In this document: in pieces, positions 7,096 through 13,708 of the stretch
How the letters are laid out: each line of letters starts with the position of its first letter
Position numbering within the stretch: the first letter of the stretch is position 1
Source of the DNA: Elstera sp043721315
GTDB taxonomy: Bacteria > Pseudomonadota > Alphaproteobacteria > Elsterales > Elsteraceae
DNA: 20,154 nt
Assembly (NCBI GenBank): GCA_043721315.1
Contig: JAYSQZ010000065.1
Location: forward strand, 1 to 20,154
Reading direction: 5' to 3'
Made by a program: the position numbers and the translations under genes
The notes under the pieces: generated by a model
What the model was told of the DNA's origin: nothing
Databases searched by the model: none
The model's input: only the letters and a program-made list of their open reading frames with translations

Positions 7096-7863
7096 TTACG
7101 TGTTCGACCAGCCGCCATCAACGGCGATAGCTTGCCCAGTCATGAACCCAGCTTCATCCGATGCCAAATAGACTGCCAACGCGGCAATTTCTTCGGCAGT
7201 CCCGAGGCGACCCATCGGCTGCCGAGCGATAAAGGCGGCGCGTGCCACGTCATAATCGCCAAGCGCGCGCATCCGGTCGTGCAGCGACGGACTATCGACC
7301 GTGCCAGGGCAAATGGCGTTCACGCGAATTCCGCGTGTGACGTAATCGGCGGCAACGGCTTTTGTGAGGCCGACCACGGCGGCTTTCGTTGTGCCGTAAA
7401 TAAAACGGTTCGGCGCGCCAATGATGGAGGACGCAACTGAGGCCATGTTGATGATCGCCCCCCCGCCTGCGTCCAGCATCCCAGGCAGGAAGGCGCGGAT
7501 CATCCGGTACATGGAGCGTACGTTCAACGTGACCGAAAACTCAAAGGCCGCTTCGTCGCACTCTAGAATCGTACCCGCGTGAACATAACCCGCGCAGTTG
7601 AACAGAATAGACGGGGAGGGAGTTTCGGCTGCGAACGTGGCTATTGCCACAGGGTCGCACACATCCAGGCGGCGCGGGCTAATTCCCGTTAGGCCCTGAA
7701 GGTCGGCCAGAAGCCCCTCGTTAACATCGGTTGCAATCACCTGCGCGCCCTCGGCGGCGAAAGCCAAAGCGGCGGCTTTGCCCATACCTTGAGCGGCAGC
7801 CGTCACGATTGCGGTTTTGCCTTGCAACCGTCCGGGTAGTCTTTCAGGCAACTTTCCGGCCAT
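7096..7863 (-). CDS. short-chain dehydrogenase, probable 2-keto-3-deoxy-L-fuconate dehydrogenase
   Basis: This 255-residue NAD-dependent short-chain dehydrogenase would oxidise 2-keto-3-deoxy-L-fuconate to the 2,4-diketo acid. The cofactor motif reads TAAAQGMG (residues 21-28) in place of TGxxxGxG, as in the DHRS6/BDH2-like branch, and D46 (ATDVN) points to NAD rather than NADP. Also present are NCAG (89-92), the serine-rich MASVASS (140-146), catalytic Y156 and K160 in YGTTK, and CPGTVDSPSL (186-195). I chose the ATG at 7861-7863. The frame stays open to a TTG at 7897-7899 (12 more residues), but GGAGGAAGGAA lies just upstream of the ATG and the shorter protein has family length. It has its own 115-base upstream region with dyads. 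Confidence 0.86.
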   Translation of the reverse strand: MAGKLPERLPGRLQGKTAIVTAAAQGMGKAAALAFAAEGAQVIATDVNEGLLADLQGLTGISPRRLDVCDPVAIATFAAETPSPSILFNCAGYVHAGTILECDEAAFEFSVTLNVRSMYRMIRAFLPGMLDAGGGAIINMASVASSIIGAPNRFIYGTTKAAVVGLTKAVAADYVTRGIRVNAICPGTVDSPSLHDRMRALGDYDVARAAFIARQPMGRLGTAEEIAALAVYLASDEAGFMTGQAIAVDGGWSNT

Positions 7864-7910
7864 TACGGGGGGTTCCTTCCTCCAGCGAGCGGGCCTCAAC
7901 CGGCCTTCGC

Positions 7911-7931
7911 AATGATTGATGGAAAATCATT
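7911..7931. promoter_or_regulatory. 7-bp inverted repeat AATGATT-N7-AATCATT
   Basis: A perfect 21-base dyad (7911-7917 and 7925-7931) about 50 bases upstream of the dehydrogenase ATG and next to the shared motif at 7935-7951. It is a possible operator half of the same regulatory region. Confidence 0.4.
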
Positions 7932-7934
7932 ATG

Positions 7935-7951
7935 TTTTACATACACAACAT
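7935..7951. promoter_or_regulatory. shared 17-base motif, copy 1 (candidate IclR-family operator)
   Basis: TTTTACATACACAACAT lies upstream of the short-chain dehydrogenase and matches TTTTACAGAGAAAACAT at 8842-8858 at 14 of 17 positions. With the preceding bases it forms an imperfect dyad ATGTT-N10-AACAT (7932-7951). It overlaps the proposed -10 element. Assigning it to the neighbouring IclR regulator is an inference. Confidence 0.4.
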
Positions 7952-7966
7952 CACTGCACATGTAAA
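7938..7966 (-). promoter_or_regulatory. possible promoter of the short-chain dehydrogenase
   Basis: On the minus strand, TTTACA (7966-7961, one mismatch to TTGACA) is followed after 17 bases by TATGTA (7943-7938, weak -10). The stretch is AT-rich in a GC-rich region. The shared operator-like motif would overlap the -10. Confidence 0.3.
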
Positions 7967-7978
7967 TCATCATTTTAG

Positions 7979-8791
7979 TTAGTCGAGCGAGAGCGCTTCC
8001 GAAATGCGCCGCGCGGCTTCGGCAAGCGCTACGAGAATCTCCTCGGGTTCCTTGGGCGTCTGGCGCGTCCGCAAATAGGGGCAGGTGAGGGCCGCCACCG
8101 CGCCACTTTCATGGCTGTCGAGAATGGGGCACGACAGATCAATAACCCCCTCGGCGGTGCCGCTTGGGCGTTTCACGGCCCCTGCGGCGCGAAACCCGTC
8201 TAGCGTATGCGTCAGCGCATCGAGGTCGATCCAAGGGTCTTCTTGTCGCAACTCCTCATAGACCCGGTGCCGTCGCCGCGCGCTTATGAAGCTCAGAAGG
8301 CAGTGTCCCGATCCCGTGAGCACGAGCGGCTGCCGGTAGCCGATACGCACCGTAAAGCCGATGTGACTTGTGCTCTCCACTCTAGCAATAACAGCGATTT
8401 GCGTGCCCGAAGGCACCGCGAGATGGCAAGCATAGCCCGTGCTATCGGCGAACGCATTCATGAACGGCAGCGCAATTTCGATCAGCGAGCGGTTGCTGGG
8501 CCGGTTCATGCCAAGGCGAAACAACCGATCCGTCACAAGGAAACGATCATCCGCCTCGGACCGCTCGATGTAACCGCGCTCCGCCAGAACCGAGACCATC
8601 CGAAAAATCTCGCCCTTCGTGCGCCCTACGCCATCGCTGATCTGTTGCAAAGATTGCGGGTCGCGGCATTCCGAGAGGAACTCCAGAATGTCCAAACCTT
8701 TCTCCAACGCGGGGGCGGAGTAGCGGCGTTCCTTATCGTCGGGCGTATCTTTTTCGAGGGCGGGGGGCGGGTCGCGTTCAGCATCACTCAC
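7979..8791 (-). CDS. IclR-family transcriptional regulator
   Basis: This 270-residue regulator has an N-terminal winged helix-turn-helix (about residues 25-92: PALEKGLDILEFLS, then LQQISDGVGRTKGEIFRMVSVL) and a C-terminal IclR effector domain (about 100-265; CHLAVPSG near 129-136, TGSGHCLLSF, and AVAALTCPY near the end). The start is a GTG with a GAGGAA ribosome site eight bases upstream. It is divergent from the dehydratase and upstream of the dehydrogenase gene, so it probably controls the fuconate genes, with a pathway intermediate as effector. Whether it represses or activates cannot be told from the sequence. It probably regulates its own divergent promoter region (8792-8885). Confidence 0.9.
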   Translation of the reverse strand: MSDAERDPPPALEKDTPDDKERRYSAPALEKGLDILEFLSECRDPQSLQQISDGVGRTKGEIFRMVSVLAERGYIERSEADDRFLVTDRLFRLGMNRPSNRSLIEIALPFMNAFADSTGYACHLAVPSGTQIAVIARVESTSHIGFTVRIGYRQPLVLTGSGHCLLSFISARRRHRVYEELRQEDPWIDLDALTHTLDGFRAAGAVKRPSGTAEGVIDLSCPILDSHESGAVAALTCPYLRTRQTPKEPEEILVALAEAARRISEALSLD

Positions 8792-8811
8792 AGGTTTTTC
8801 CTCACGATTGC

Positions 8812-8840
8812 TTGACGGCCTGTTTCATATATGGTTATCC
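8812..8840 (+). promoter_or_regulatory. possible promoter of the dehydratase gene
   Basis: TTGACG (8812-8817, five of six to the -35 consensus) is followed after 17 bases by TTATCC (8835-8840, weak -10). TATATG at 8828-8833 is an alternative -10 with poorer spacing. The shared 17-base motif begins at 8842, close to the expected transcription start. Confidence 0.3.
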
Positions 8841-8841
8841 A

Positions 8842-8858
8842 TTTTACAGAGAAAACAT
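8842..8858. promoter_or_regulatory. shared 17-base motif, copy 2 (candidate IclR-family operator)
   Basis: TTTTACAGAGAAAACAT, 14 of 17 identical to the copy at 7935-7951, in the 94-base region between the divergent IclR and dehydratase genes. A short palindrome ATGG-TTAT-CCAT (8831-8842) abuts it. Confidence 0.4.
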
Positions 8859-8885
8859 TTCACCAGAAGCCCCTTGGGAGGCAAC

Positions 8886-10172
8886 ATGCCGCACGATCTT
8901 CACATCATCGGCCACCGCAGCTACGATATTCGCTTTCCGACCTCCTTGCAAAAGGATGGATCGGACGCGATGAATGAGGATCCCGATTATTCTGCCGCCT
9001 ACGTAGTGCTGGAAACCTCTGGCGGCCTTGAAGGCCATGGGTTGACCTTCACCATCGGGCGGGGGAACGATCTGTGCCGCGCGGCTATTGATCTGCTGAT
9101 GCCGCGCCTGATCGGGCTTAACCTGGGCGAGATTATTGGCGATATGGGCGCGTTCTGGCGGCATATCACCGGTGATTCGCATCTGCGCTGGGTGGGGCCG
9201 GACAAGGGCGTGATGCACCTTGCCACCGGCGCGGTGGTTAATGCCGTTTGGGACCTATGGGCAAAACACGCAGGTAAGCCCGTGTGGCAGTTAGTGGCCG
9301 ATATGACTCCCGAGGAAATCGTGAATCTTATTGATTTTCGCTACCTTACCAACGCGCTGACCCGCGAGGAGGCTTTGGACATTCTCACCAAAGCCAAACT
9401 GGGCGAACCCGCGCGCCGGGCAACATTGCTGGCGGAAGGCTATCCTGCCTACACAACTTCCGCCGGGTGGCTCGGCTATGACGACGACAAAGTGCGCCGC
9501 CTGTGCCGCACGGGAGTGGCAGAGGGCTGGAGTCATTTCAAGCTCAAGGTTGGGCGCGATTTGGCCGATGATATTCGCCGCTGCCGGGTAGTCCGCGAAG
9601 AAATTGGGCCGGACCGAGTGCTGATGATCGACGCAAACCAGATATGGGAAGTCGATCAAGCCATAGCCTGGGTGCGGGAGTTGGCGGAGTTCAGACCCTG
9701 GTTCATCGAAGAGCCGACCTCGCCCGATGATGTTCTGGGCCATCAAGCCATTCGCGCCGGAGTTGCCCCTATTAAAGTGGCGACGGGCGAAATGTGCCAA
9801 AACCGGATTATGTTCAAACAATTCCTTCAGGCCGACGCAATCGACGTGGTTCAAATTGATGCTGCGCGCGTTGGCGGGCTGAACGAGAATCTGGCGATCA
9901 TGCTCATGGCGGCAAAATTCGGCAAACCTGTCTGCCCGCACGCAGGCGGTGTTGGGCTGTGCGAATATGTGCAGCATCTGTCGATGATAGATTACCTCTG
10001 CATCTCCGGCTCTTGGGACGGGCGGGTTGCCGAGTTTGTCGATCATCTACACGAACATTTCGTAACGCCCTGCGAGGTGCGCGAAGGCCGTTATCTAGCC
10101 CCGCGTGCGCCCGGCTTTTCCATCGAAATGAAAACCGCTTCTATCGCCGCACACCTGTTTACGGGCGTTTAG
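8886..10172 (+). CDS. L-fuconate dehydratase (enolase superfamily)
   Basis: This 428-residue enzyme of the mandelate-racemase/enolase superfamily dehydrates L-fuconate to 2-keto-3-deoxy-L-fuconate. The catalytic set is complete: K219 and K221 (FKLKVG), metal ligands D249 (MIDANQ), E275 (FIEEPTSPDD) and E302 (TGEMCQNR), and H352 (VCPHAGGVGLCEY). These positions are each one residue from those I recall for the characterised Xanthomonas enzyme (K220, D248, E274, E301, H351), which gives strong support for the specific function. The ATG at 8886 has GGGAGG four bases upstream; the frame is open further upstream but has no ribosome site. It is divergent from the IclR gene and ends in a hairpin that includes its stop codon. 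Confidence 0.93.
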   Translation: MPHDLHIIGHRSYDIRFPTSLQKDGSDAMNEDPDYSAAYVVLETSGGLEGHGLTFTIGRGNDLCRAAIDLLMPRLIGLNLGEIIGDMGAFWRHITGDSHLRWVGPDKGVMHLATGAVVNAVWDLWAKHAGKPVWQLVADMTPEEIVNLIDFRYLTNALTREEALDILTKAKLGEPARRATLLAEGYPAYTTSAGWLGYDDDKVRRLCRTGVAEGWSHFKLKVGRDLADDIRRCRVVREEIGPDRVLMIDANQIWEVDQAIAWVRELAEFRPWFIEEPTSPDDVLGHQAIRAGVAPIKVATGEMCQNRIMFKQFLQADAIDVVQIDAARVGGLNENLAIMLMAAKFGKPVCPHAGGVGLCEYVQHLSMIDYLCISGSWDGRVAEFVDHLHEHFVTPCEVREGRYLAPRAPGFSIEMKTASIAAHLFTGV

Positions 10173-10204
10173 AGCCGCGCGCCTTAACTCTGGCGCGGCT
10201 CTAA
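10169..10204 (+). terminator. hairpin overlapping the dehydratase stop codon
   Basis: TTAGAGCCGCGC (10169-10180) and GCGCGGCTCTAA (10193-10204) form a perfect 12-bp stem with a 12-base loop. The TAG stop (10170-10172) lies in the left arm. No T-run follows, so termination would be non-canonical or bidirectional. Confidence 0.55.
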
Positions 10205-10235
10205 GGGCGAGGACAGGCATAGGGGCGTTGCGCCG

Positions 10236-10274
10236 CACCAAGGATTGACGAGGTCGTCTCATCAATCCTTGGTG
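10236..10274 (-). terminator. hairpin overlapping the transglutaminase stop codon
   Basis: CACCAAGGATTGA (10236-10248) and TCAATCCTTGGTG (10262-10274) form a perfect 13-bp stem with a 13-base loop. The stop codon of the minus-strand gene (10262-10264) and its last three codons are in one arm. The bases GACGA-GG-TCGTC (10247-10258) could form a competing small hairpin. With the hairpin at 10169-10204 it separates two convergent genes. Confidence 0.55.
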
Positions 10275-11170
10275 GAAACTGCCCCCACTCCGTCCTCAAT
10301 CGGCATCACGTCCACTTCCACTTGCACATCCTGCTCGGCTTGGCCGACGAAGATGCCGTCCATCGGGGTTACGTCGGCAATATCGCGGCCCATCGCGGTA
10401 AAAACGTGACCGGAGCCGGTGATGACGCCGTTGGTCGGATCGAACCCAATCCAGCCGCGCTGGGGGCCGCACCACAGCATCACCCAGGCGTGAGTGGCAT
10501 CGGCACCGATTAAGCGGGGCTTGCCGGGGGGCGGGTCGGTTCGCAGATAGCCGCTGACATAGGCGGCGGGTAGCCCGGCCAGGCGCAGGCCAATCACCAT
10601 GACATGCGCGAAATCTTGGCAAACGCCGTGCCGCGCGGCGAAGGCTTCTTCGGCAGGCGTGCTGGCTTCGGTGGCATTGGGATCGTAAGTGAATTCTTGC
10701 TTCAAGCGCTGACAGAGGGCAAGCCCGGCTTCGACCACGCCGCGCCCGCGCGCGAGTTCCGCTTCGGCCCATCGGCCAATCTCCGCCACCATCGGCGCGC
10801 GGGGAGAGGCGAAAAGGTAGTTGGCGGGTGCTGTCGGCGAGATCGAATCGACCTGAAACGCCGCCTCTGCCACGTCGGCAACCGTGGGATCGCTCGGCAG
10901 TGGCACGGCCACCTCGGCGCTCACGATCGCGCGGAAGCGGCTTTCAACCTCAATCTCCCGCAAGGGGCTATCAATCACCAACCGGGCGATATTCACCGGA
11001 TAGGCCCCCGTCCGCTCCTGAATAGAGACGGGGGTGGGCTTTACGATTAACTTATAGTCTTCAATGGTTTGGTTCGGCCAGTCAGCCGGACGCAGCCGAA
11101 GGTTAAACCGGGCGAGGCGCACGAAGGCATCGTAGCGAACGCGCGTAGTATGCCGAACCAAGTACATCAT
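10262..11170 (-). CDS. transglutaminase-like cysteine protease/peptidase (small)
   Basis: This 302-residue protein has an N-terminal bacterial transglutaminase-associated domain (about residues 1-90, beta-rich, with LRLRPAD at 25-31) and a transglutaminase-like core. The triad is visible: C184 in ARHGVCQDFAH, H227 in GADATHAWV and D244 in WIGFDPTNG. The protein has no signal peptide and is probably cytoplasmic. Its ATG overlaps the stop of the upstream ATP-grasp/alpha-E gene by four bases (11167-11170), so the two are translationally coupled. Families of this type accompany ATP-grasp and alpha-E proteins in a predicted peptide-ligation/cleavage system; the substrate is not known. It could hydrolyse or transfer amide bonds formed by the ATP-grasp partner (inference). 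Confidence 0.88.
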   Translation of the reverse strand: MMYLVRHTTRVRYDAFVRLARFNLRLRPADWPNQTIEDYKLIVKPTPVSIQERTGAYPVNIARLVIDSPLREIEVESRFRAIVSAEVAVPLPSDPTVADVAEAAFQVDSISPTAPANYLFASPRAPMVAEIGRWAEAELARGRGVVEAGLALCQRLKQEFTYDPNATEASTPAEEAFAARHGVCQDFAHVMVIGLRLAGLPAAYVSGYLRTDPPPGKPRLIGADATHAWVMLWCGPQRGWIGFDPTNGVITGSGHVFTAMGRDIADVTPMDGIFVGQAEQDVQVEVDVMPIEDGVGAVSTKD

Positions 11171-13671
11171 GCCAGCAGGTTCGTCCCCATCGGTTTATCG
11201 GCTTTGCGGTTTTGCAGAAAATAACGCTGGCCAATGGCATCCGAAAGGGCCAGCAGACGGGCTTCCATCCCCGCGAGCGCACGCATGGGCAGAGTATCCC
11301 CTGTTAGCGGCGCAAGGGTTGCCACCAGCGCGCCCGCCTGCTGAACCTGGGTTTCCGGCATCCCATCGACGCGCAAACTGGGGAGCGCCCGCACGTGCTC
11401 GTCGATCCGGGTGATCTGATAGGAAAGCGAGCGCGGGTTCTGTGCTTCCAAGAACACCATATCGCGCACCGGCAACAGCGACGGCCCGGCCATATAGCGC
11501 GTCCGATACGTAATCTGGCAGTCGCAGAGTTCGAGCAGAATGGTTAGATCGTCGCCCGACGCGCTATCATAGGCGAAATGGCGAACGATGCGGCACGTAT
11601 TGATCGCCCGCTCCAGCCGCCGCCCCATATCGTGAAACCGCCAGCCGTCGGTGCGGCCCATGTTTTCCGACGCAAGGCCGGTTAGGGCGGCAATCCGGTC
11701 GATCACCAGCGAGGCGGCTTCCAACAGCGTTTCCGTTACCACCGTATCCACCGTTGGGAAAGGCTTGCGGATTAAGCGCCAGAAATCGACGGCCAACCGC
11801 TCCCGCAAGCCTTTGCCGATGCCGCTGGCGTTATCCATCAACACGCGGGCGCTGCCCATTTGATCGAGCGCGCCCAGGGCCGTGGAACAGAGCGAAGACA
11901 GGGGCCAATCGCGCTGATCGCGGGGAACGGCCCCCCAGGTAATCAGCAGATCAATAAGGCGCATCATAGTTTGCGAGGTGAGCGCCGGGCCGCTATCAAC
12001 CTCGATGGAGCCACCCAGGATCGAGCGTACTACCCGCGCCGTCGTGTCCGCTCGCTCCAAATAACGCCCGAGCCAGAACAGATTATCGGCGGCTTTGCTG
12101 GGAAGCATCCCCGCAGTCCGGCGGATCGGCGGATTGGTGGTGGACCCCAGCAGAGTTTCTGGCAACACCGGTGCCGTATCAATCACGCAGACATCCGCCG
12201 ACATATCACCGTCGCCCATCAGCGCTGCGCGAATATCGCCGTGGGCTGCAAGGCGGGCGAAGGCCCCCGGCATCACTTTCCAGGCCCCGTTGGCATCGCG
12301 CGCTAGAAAGACACGCACGCCAAAGGGGTGCGGCGTTAACTGCCCTGCCGATAGCGCGGGTGTGGTCGAGAGTTTCACGACTTCTTGGCCCACGTAATCC
12401 ATTGGCCTTAATGTCATTGCGGCCAATAAATCGGCCCGCTGCTCCGGGCTGAGAGCCGAGCCGGGGCAGGAGCGCGCGCCGCTCAACCCCAAAACGTCTT
12501 GATCGAAGGCCGAGCCGATCACCATCGTCTCGAAATCATCTTCCACGATTTTGCGTTCAGACGGCTGCCCGCACCACCACGTCGCAATGTTCGGCAGAAT
12601 GAGATCCGCCCCCAGCACCGCTTGCGCCAAGGCGGGCAGGAAGGCGGCAAAAGCGCGAGATTCGATCACCCCCGTCCCCGGCCAATTGCTAAGGACCAAC
12701 TGGCCGCCCGCGCACGCCTCGAACAAGTCTGGCACACCAATCTTGGAGCGCCCGTCGAAGGCCAGCGGATCGAGAAAGCGGGTATCCAGCCACCGCCACA
12801 GCGCATCAATGCGCTTCAGCCCTTCAATCGTGCGAACGAAAAGCTGCCCTTCGGAGACAACGAGATCATCACCCTCGACCAGCAAAAAACCAAGATAGCG
12901 GGCAAGATGGGCTTGTTCCGCGTAGCTTTGATTGTAGCGCCCCGGCGTTAGTAACCCAATGCGCGGCTCGCTGCGGTTGCAGTTGGCGGAAAGCCCGCGC
13001 CGCATGTCCGAGAAGAAGGGCGCGAGGCGGCGGGTGTTCATCCATCCCAGCAAATCGCCCGTTGCGCGGGACAGCGCGAGACGGTTTTCCAGCGCGTAGC
13101 CAAGGCCGATGGGCGTGCGAACCCGGTCGGCCAACACGCGCCACTCGCCATTGGGGCCACGCCCCAGGTCGGCAGCGTAGAAATGCAGATGATGACCGCC
13201 TGGCGGCGTGACCCCTATCATATTCCGCCAGAAATGCGTGCTGCCCGTCACCACGGTTGCGGGCAGCTTGCCTTCGGTAATGAGGAGCTGTTGATCGTAA
13301 ATATCATCAATAACGTGTTCGAGCAGGTCTGCCCGTTGGGCGAGGCCCCGCTCGATCCGGCTCCATTCGTCCGCCCCAATCAGCATCGGAATCGGGCTGA
13401 GGGGCCACGCGCGCTCGTCCTGCTCGCCGGTGAGGCGAAAGGCCATGCCGAGATCGGTTACTTGCCGCGCGACTTTCTCGGTCAGCGTCGCAAAATCACC
13501 CCGCCCAATATCGGACAGTCGCCCGAGCATGGCCAGCCAATGCCCCGCCATGCCCGGCGAAGCGCTCGCGTACATATCGCCAGGAGACGCTTTCTGAGCG
13601 TAGGCTTTCAGCCAGGAATCCAACATCATCTGGCTCTGAAAACCGCGCTTTGTGTCAAGCTGTCTAGTCAC
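11167..13671 (-). CDS. circularly permuted ATP-grasp and alpha-E domain fusion protein
   Basis: This is an 834-residue fusion. Residues ~30-500 are a circularly permuted ATP-grasp domain: YDQQLLITEGKLP at 125-137, RVLADRVRTPIGLGYALENR at 178-197, NCNRSEPRIGLLTPG at 230-244, ARYLGFLLVEGDDLVV at 257-272 and a terminal segment with VMPGAFAR. Residues ~520-825 are an alpha-E (DUF403) helical domain with its hallmark NLFWLGRYLERAD at 530-542. In many genomes these are two separate genes. The ATP-grasp part should form an amide or thioester-type bond using ATP; the alpha-E part has no assigned chemistry. The start is uncertain: GTG at 13671 (no clear ribosome site), or the ATG pair near 13629. A stop codon lies four codons upstream of the GTG. 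It is the second gene of the operon. Confidence 0.88.
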   Translation of the reverse strand: MTRQLDTKRGFQSQMMLDSWLKAYAQKASPGDMYASASPGMAGHWLAMLGRLSDIGRGDFATLTEKVARQVTDLGMAFRLTGEQDERAWPLSPIPMLIGADEWSRIERGLAQRADLLEHVIDDIYDQQLLITEGKLPATVVTGSTHFWRNMIGVTPPGGHHLHFYAADLGRGPNGEWRVLADRVRTPIGLGYALENRLALSRATGDLLGWMNTRRLAPFFSDMRRGLSANCNRSEPRIGLLTPGRYNQSYAEQAHLARYLGFLLVEGDDLVVSEGQLFVRTIEGLKRIDALWRWLDTRFLDPLAFDGRSKIGVPDLFEACAGGQLVLSNWPGTGVIESRAFAAFLPALAQAVLGADLILPNIATWWCGQPSERKIVEDDFETMVIGSAFDQDVLGLSGARSCPGSALSPEQRADLLAAMTLRPMDYVGQEVVKLSTTPALSAGQLTPHPFGVRVFLARDANGAWKVMPGAFARLAAHGDIRAALMGDGDMSADVCVIDTAPVLPETLLGSTTNPPIRRTAGMLPSKAADNLFWLGRYLERADTTARVVRSILGGSIEVDSGPALTSQTMMRLIDLLITWGAVPRDQRDWPLSSLCSTALGALDQMGSARVLMDNASGIGKGLRERLAVDFWRLIRKPFPTVDTVVTETLLEAASLVIDRIAALTGLASENMGRTDGWRFHDMGRRLERAINTCRIVRHFAYDSASGDDLTILLELCDCQITYRTRYMAGPSLLPVRDMVFLEAQNPRSLSYQITRIDEHVRALPSLRVDGMPETQVQQAGALVATLAPLTGDTLPMRALAGMEARLLALSDAIGQRYFLQNRKADKPMGTNLLA

Positions 13672-13708
13672 GAGGCCAGGTCACGTCTTTGGTCACGTCT
13701 TTGGTCAC
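13664..13708 (-). CDS. possible 14-codon bridging ORF between the two operon genes
   Basis: A GTG overlapping the transglutaminase stop (GTGA) opens a frame reading VTKDVTKDVTWPRD and ending at TAG 13664-13666, which overlaps the GTG start of the next gene. It is made mostly of the 12-base tandem repeat. It may only be a path for ribosomes from one gene to the next; expression as a peptide is doubtful. Confidence 0.15.
   Translation of the reverse strand: MTKDVTKDVTWPRD
13681..13704. repeat. 12-base exact tandem duplication at a gene junction
   Basis: TCACGTCTTTGG occurs twice in tandem (13681-13692, 13693-13704), followed by TCAC that begins a third copy. It fills most of the 33-base gap between the large transglutaminase gene and the ATP-grasp/alpha-E gene. 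Confidence 0.95.

Noticed and set aside
7864..7899. Upstream extension of the short-chain dehydrogenase to a TTG at 7899
   Set aside because: It adds 12 Arg/Pro-rich residues and would place the good GGAGGAAGGAA ribosome site inside the gene.
8808..8885. Upstream extension of the dehydratase to 8808
   Set aside because: It would cover the promoter region and the operator-like motif. The ATG at 8886 has a proper GGGAGG site and gives the family length.
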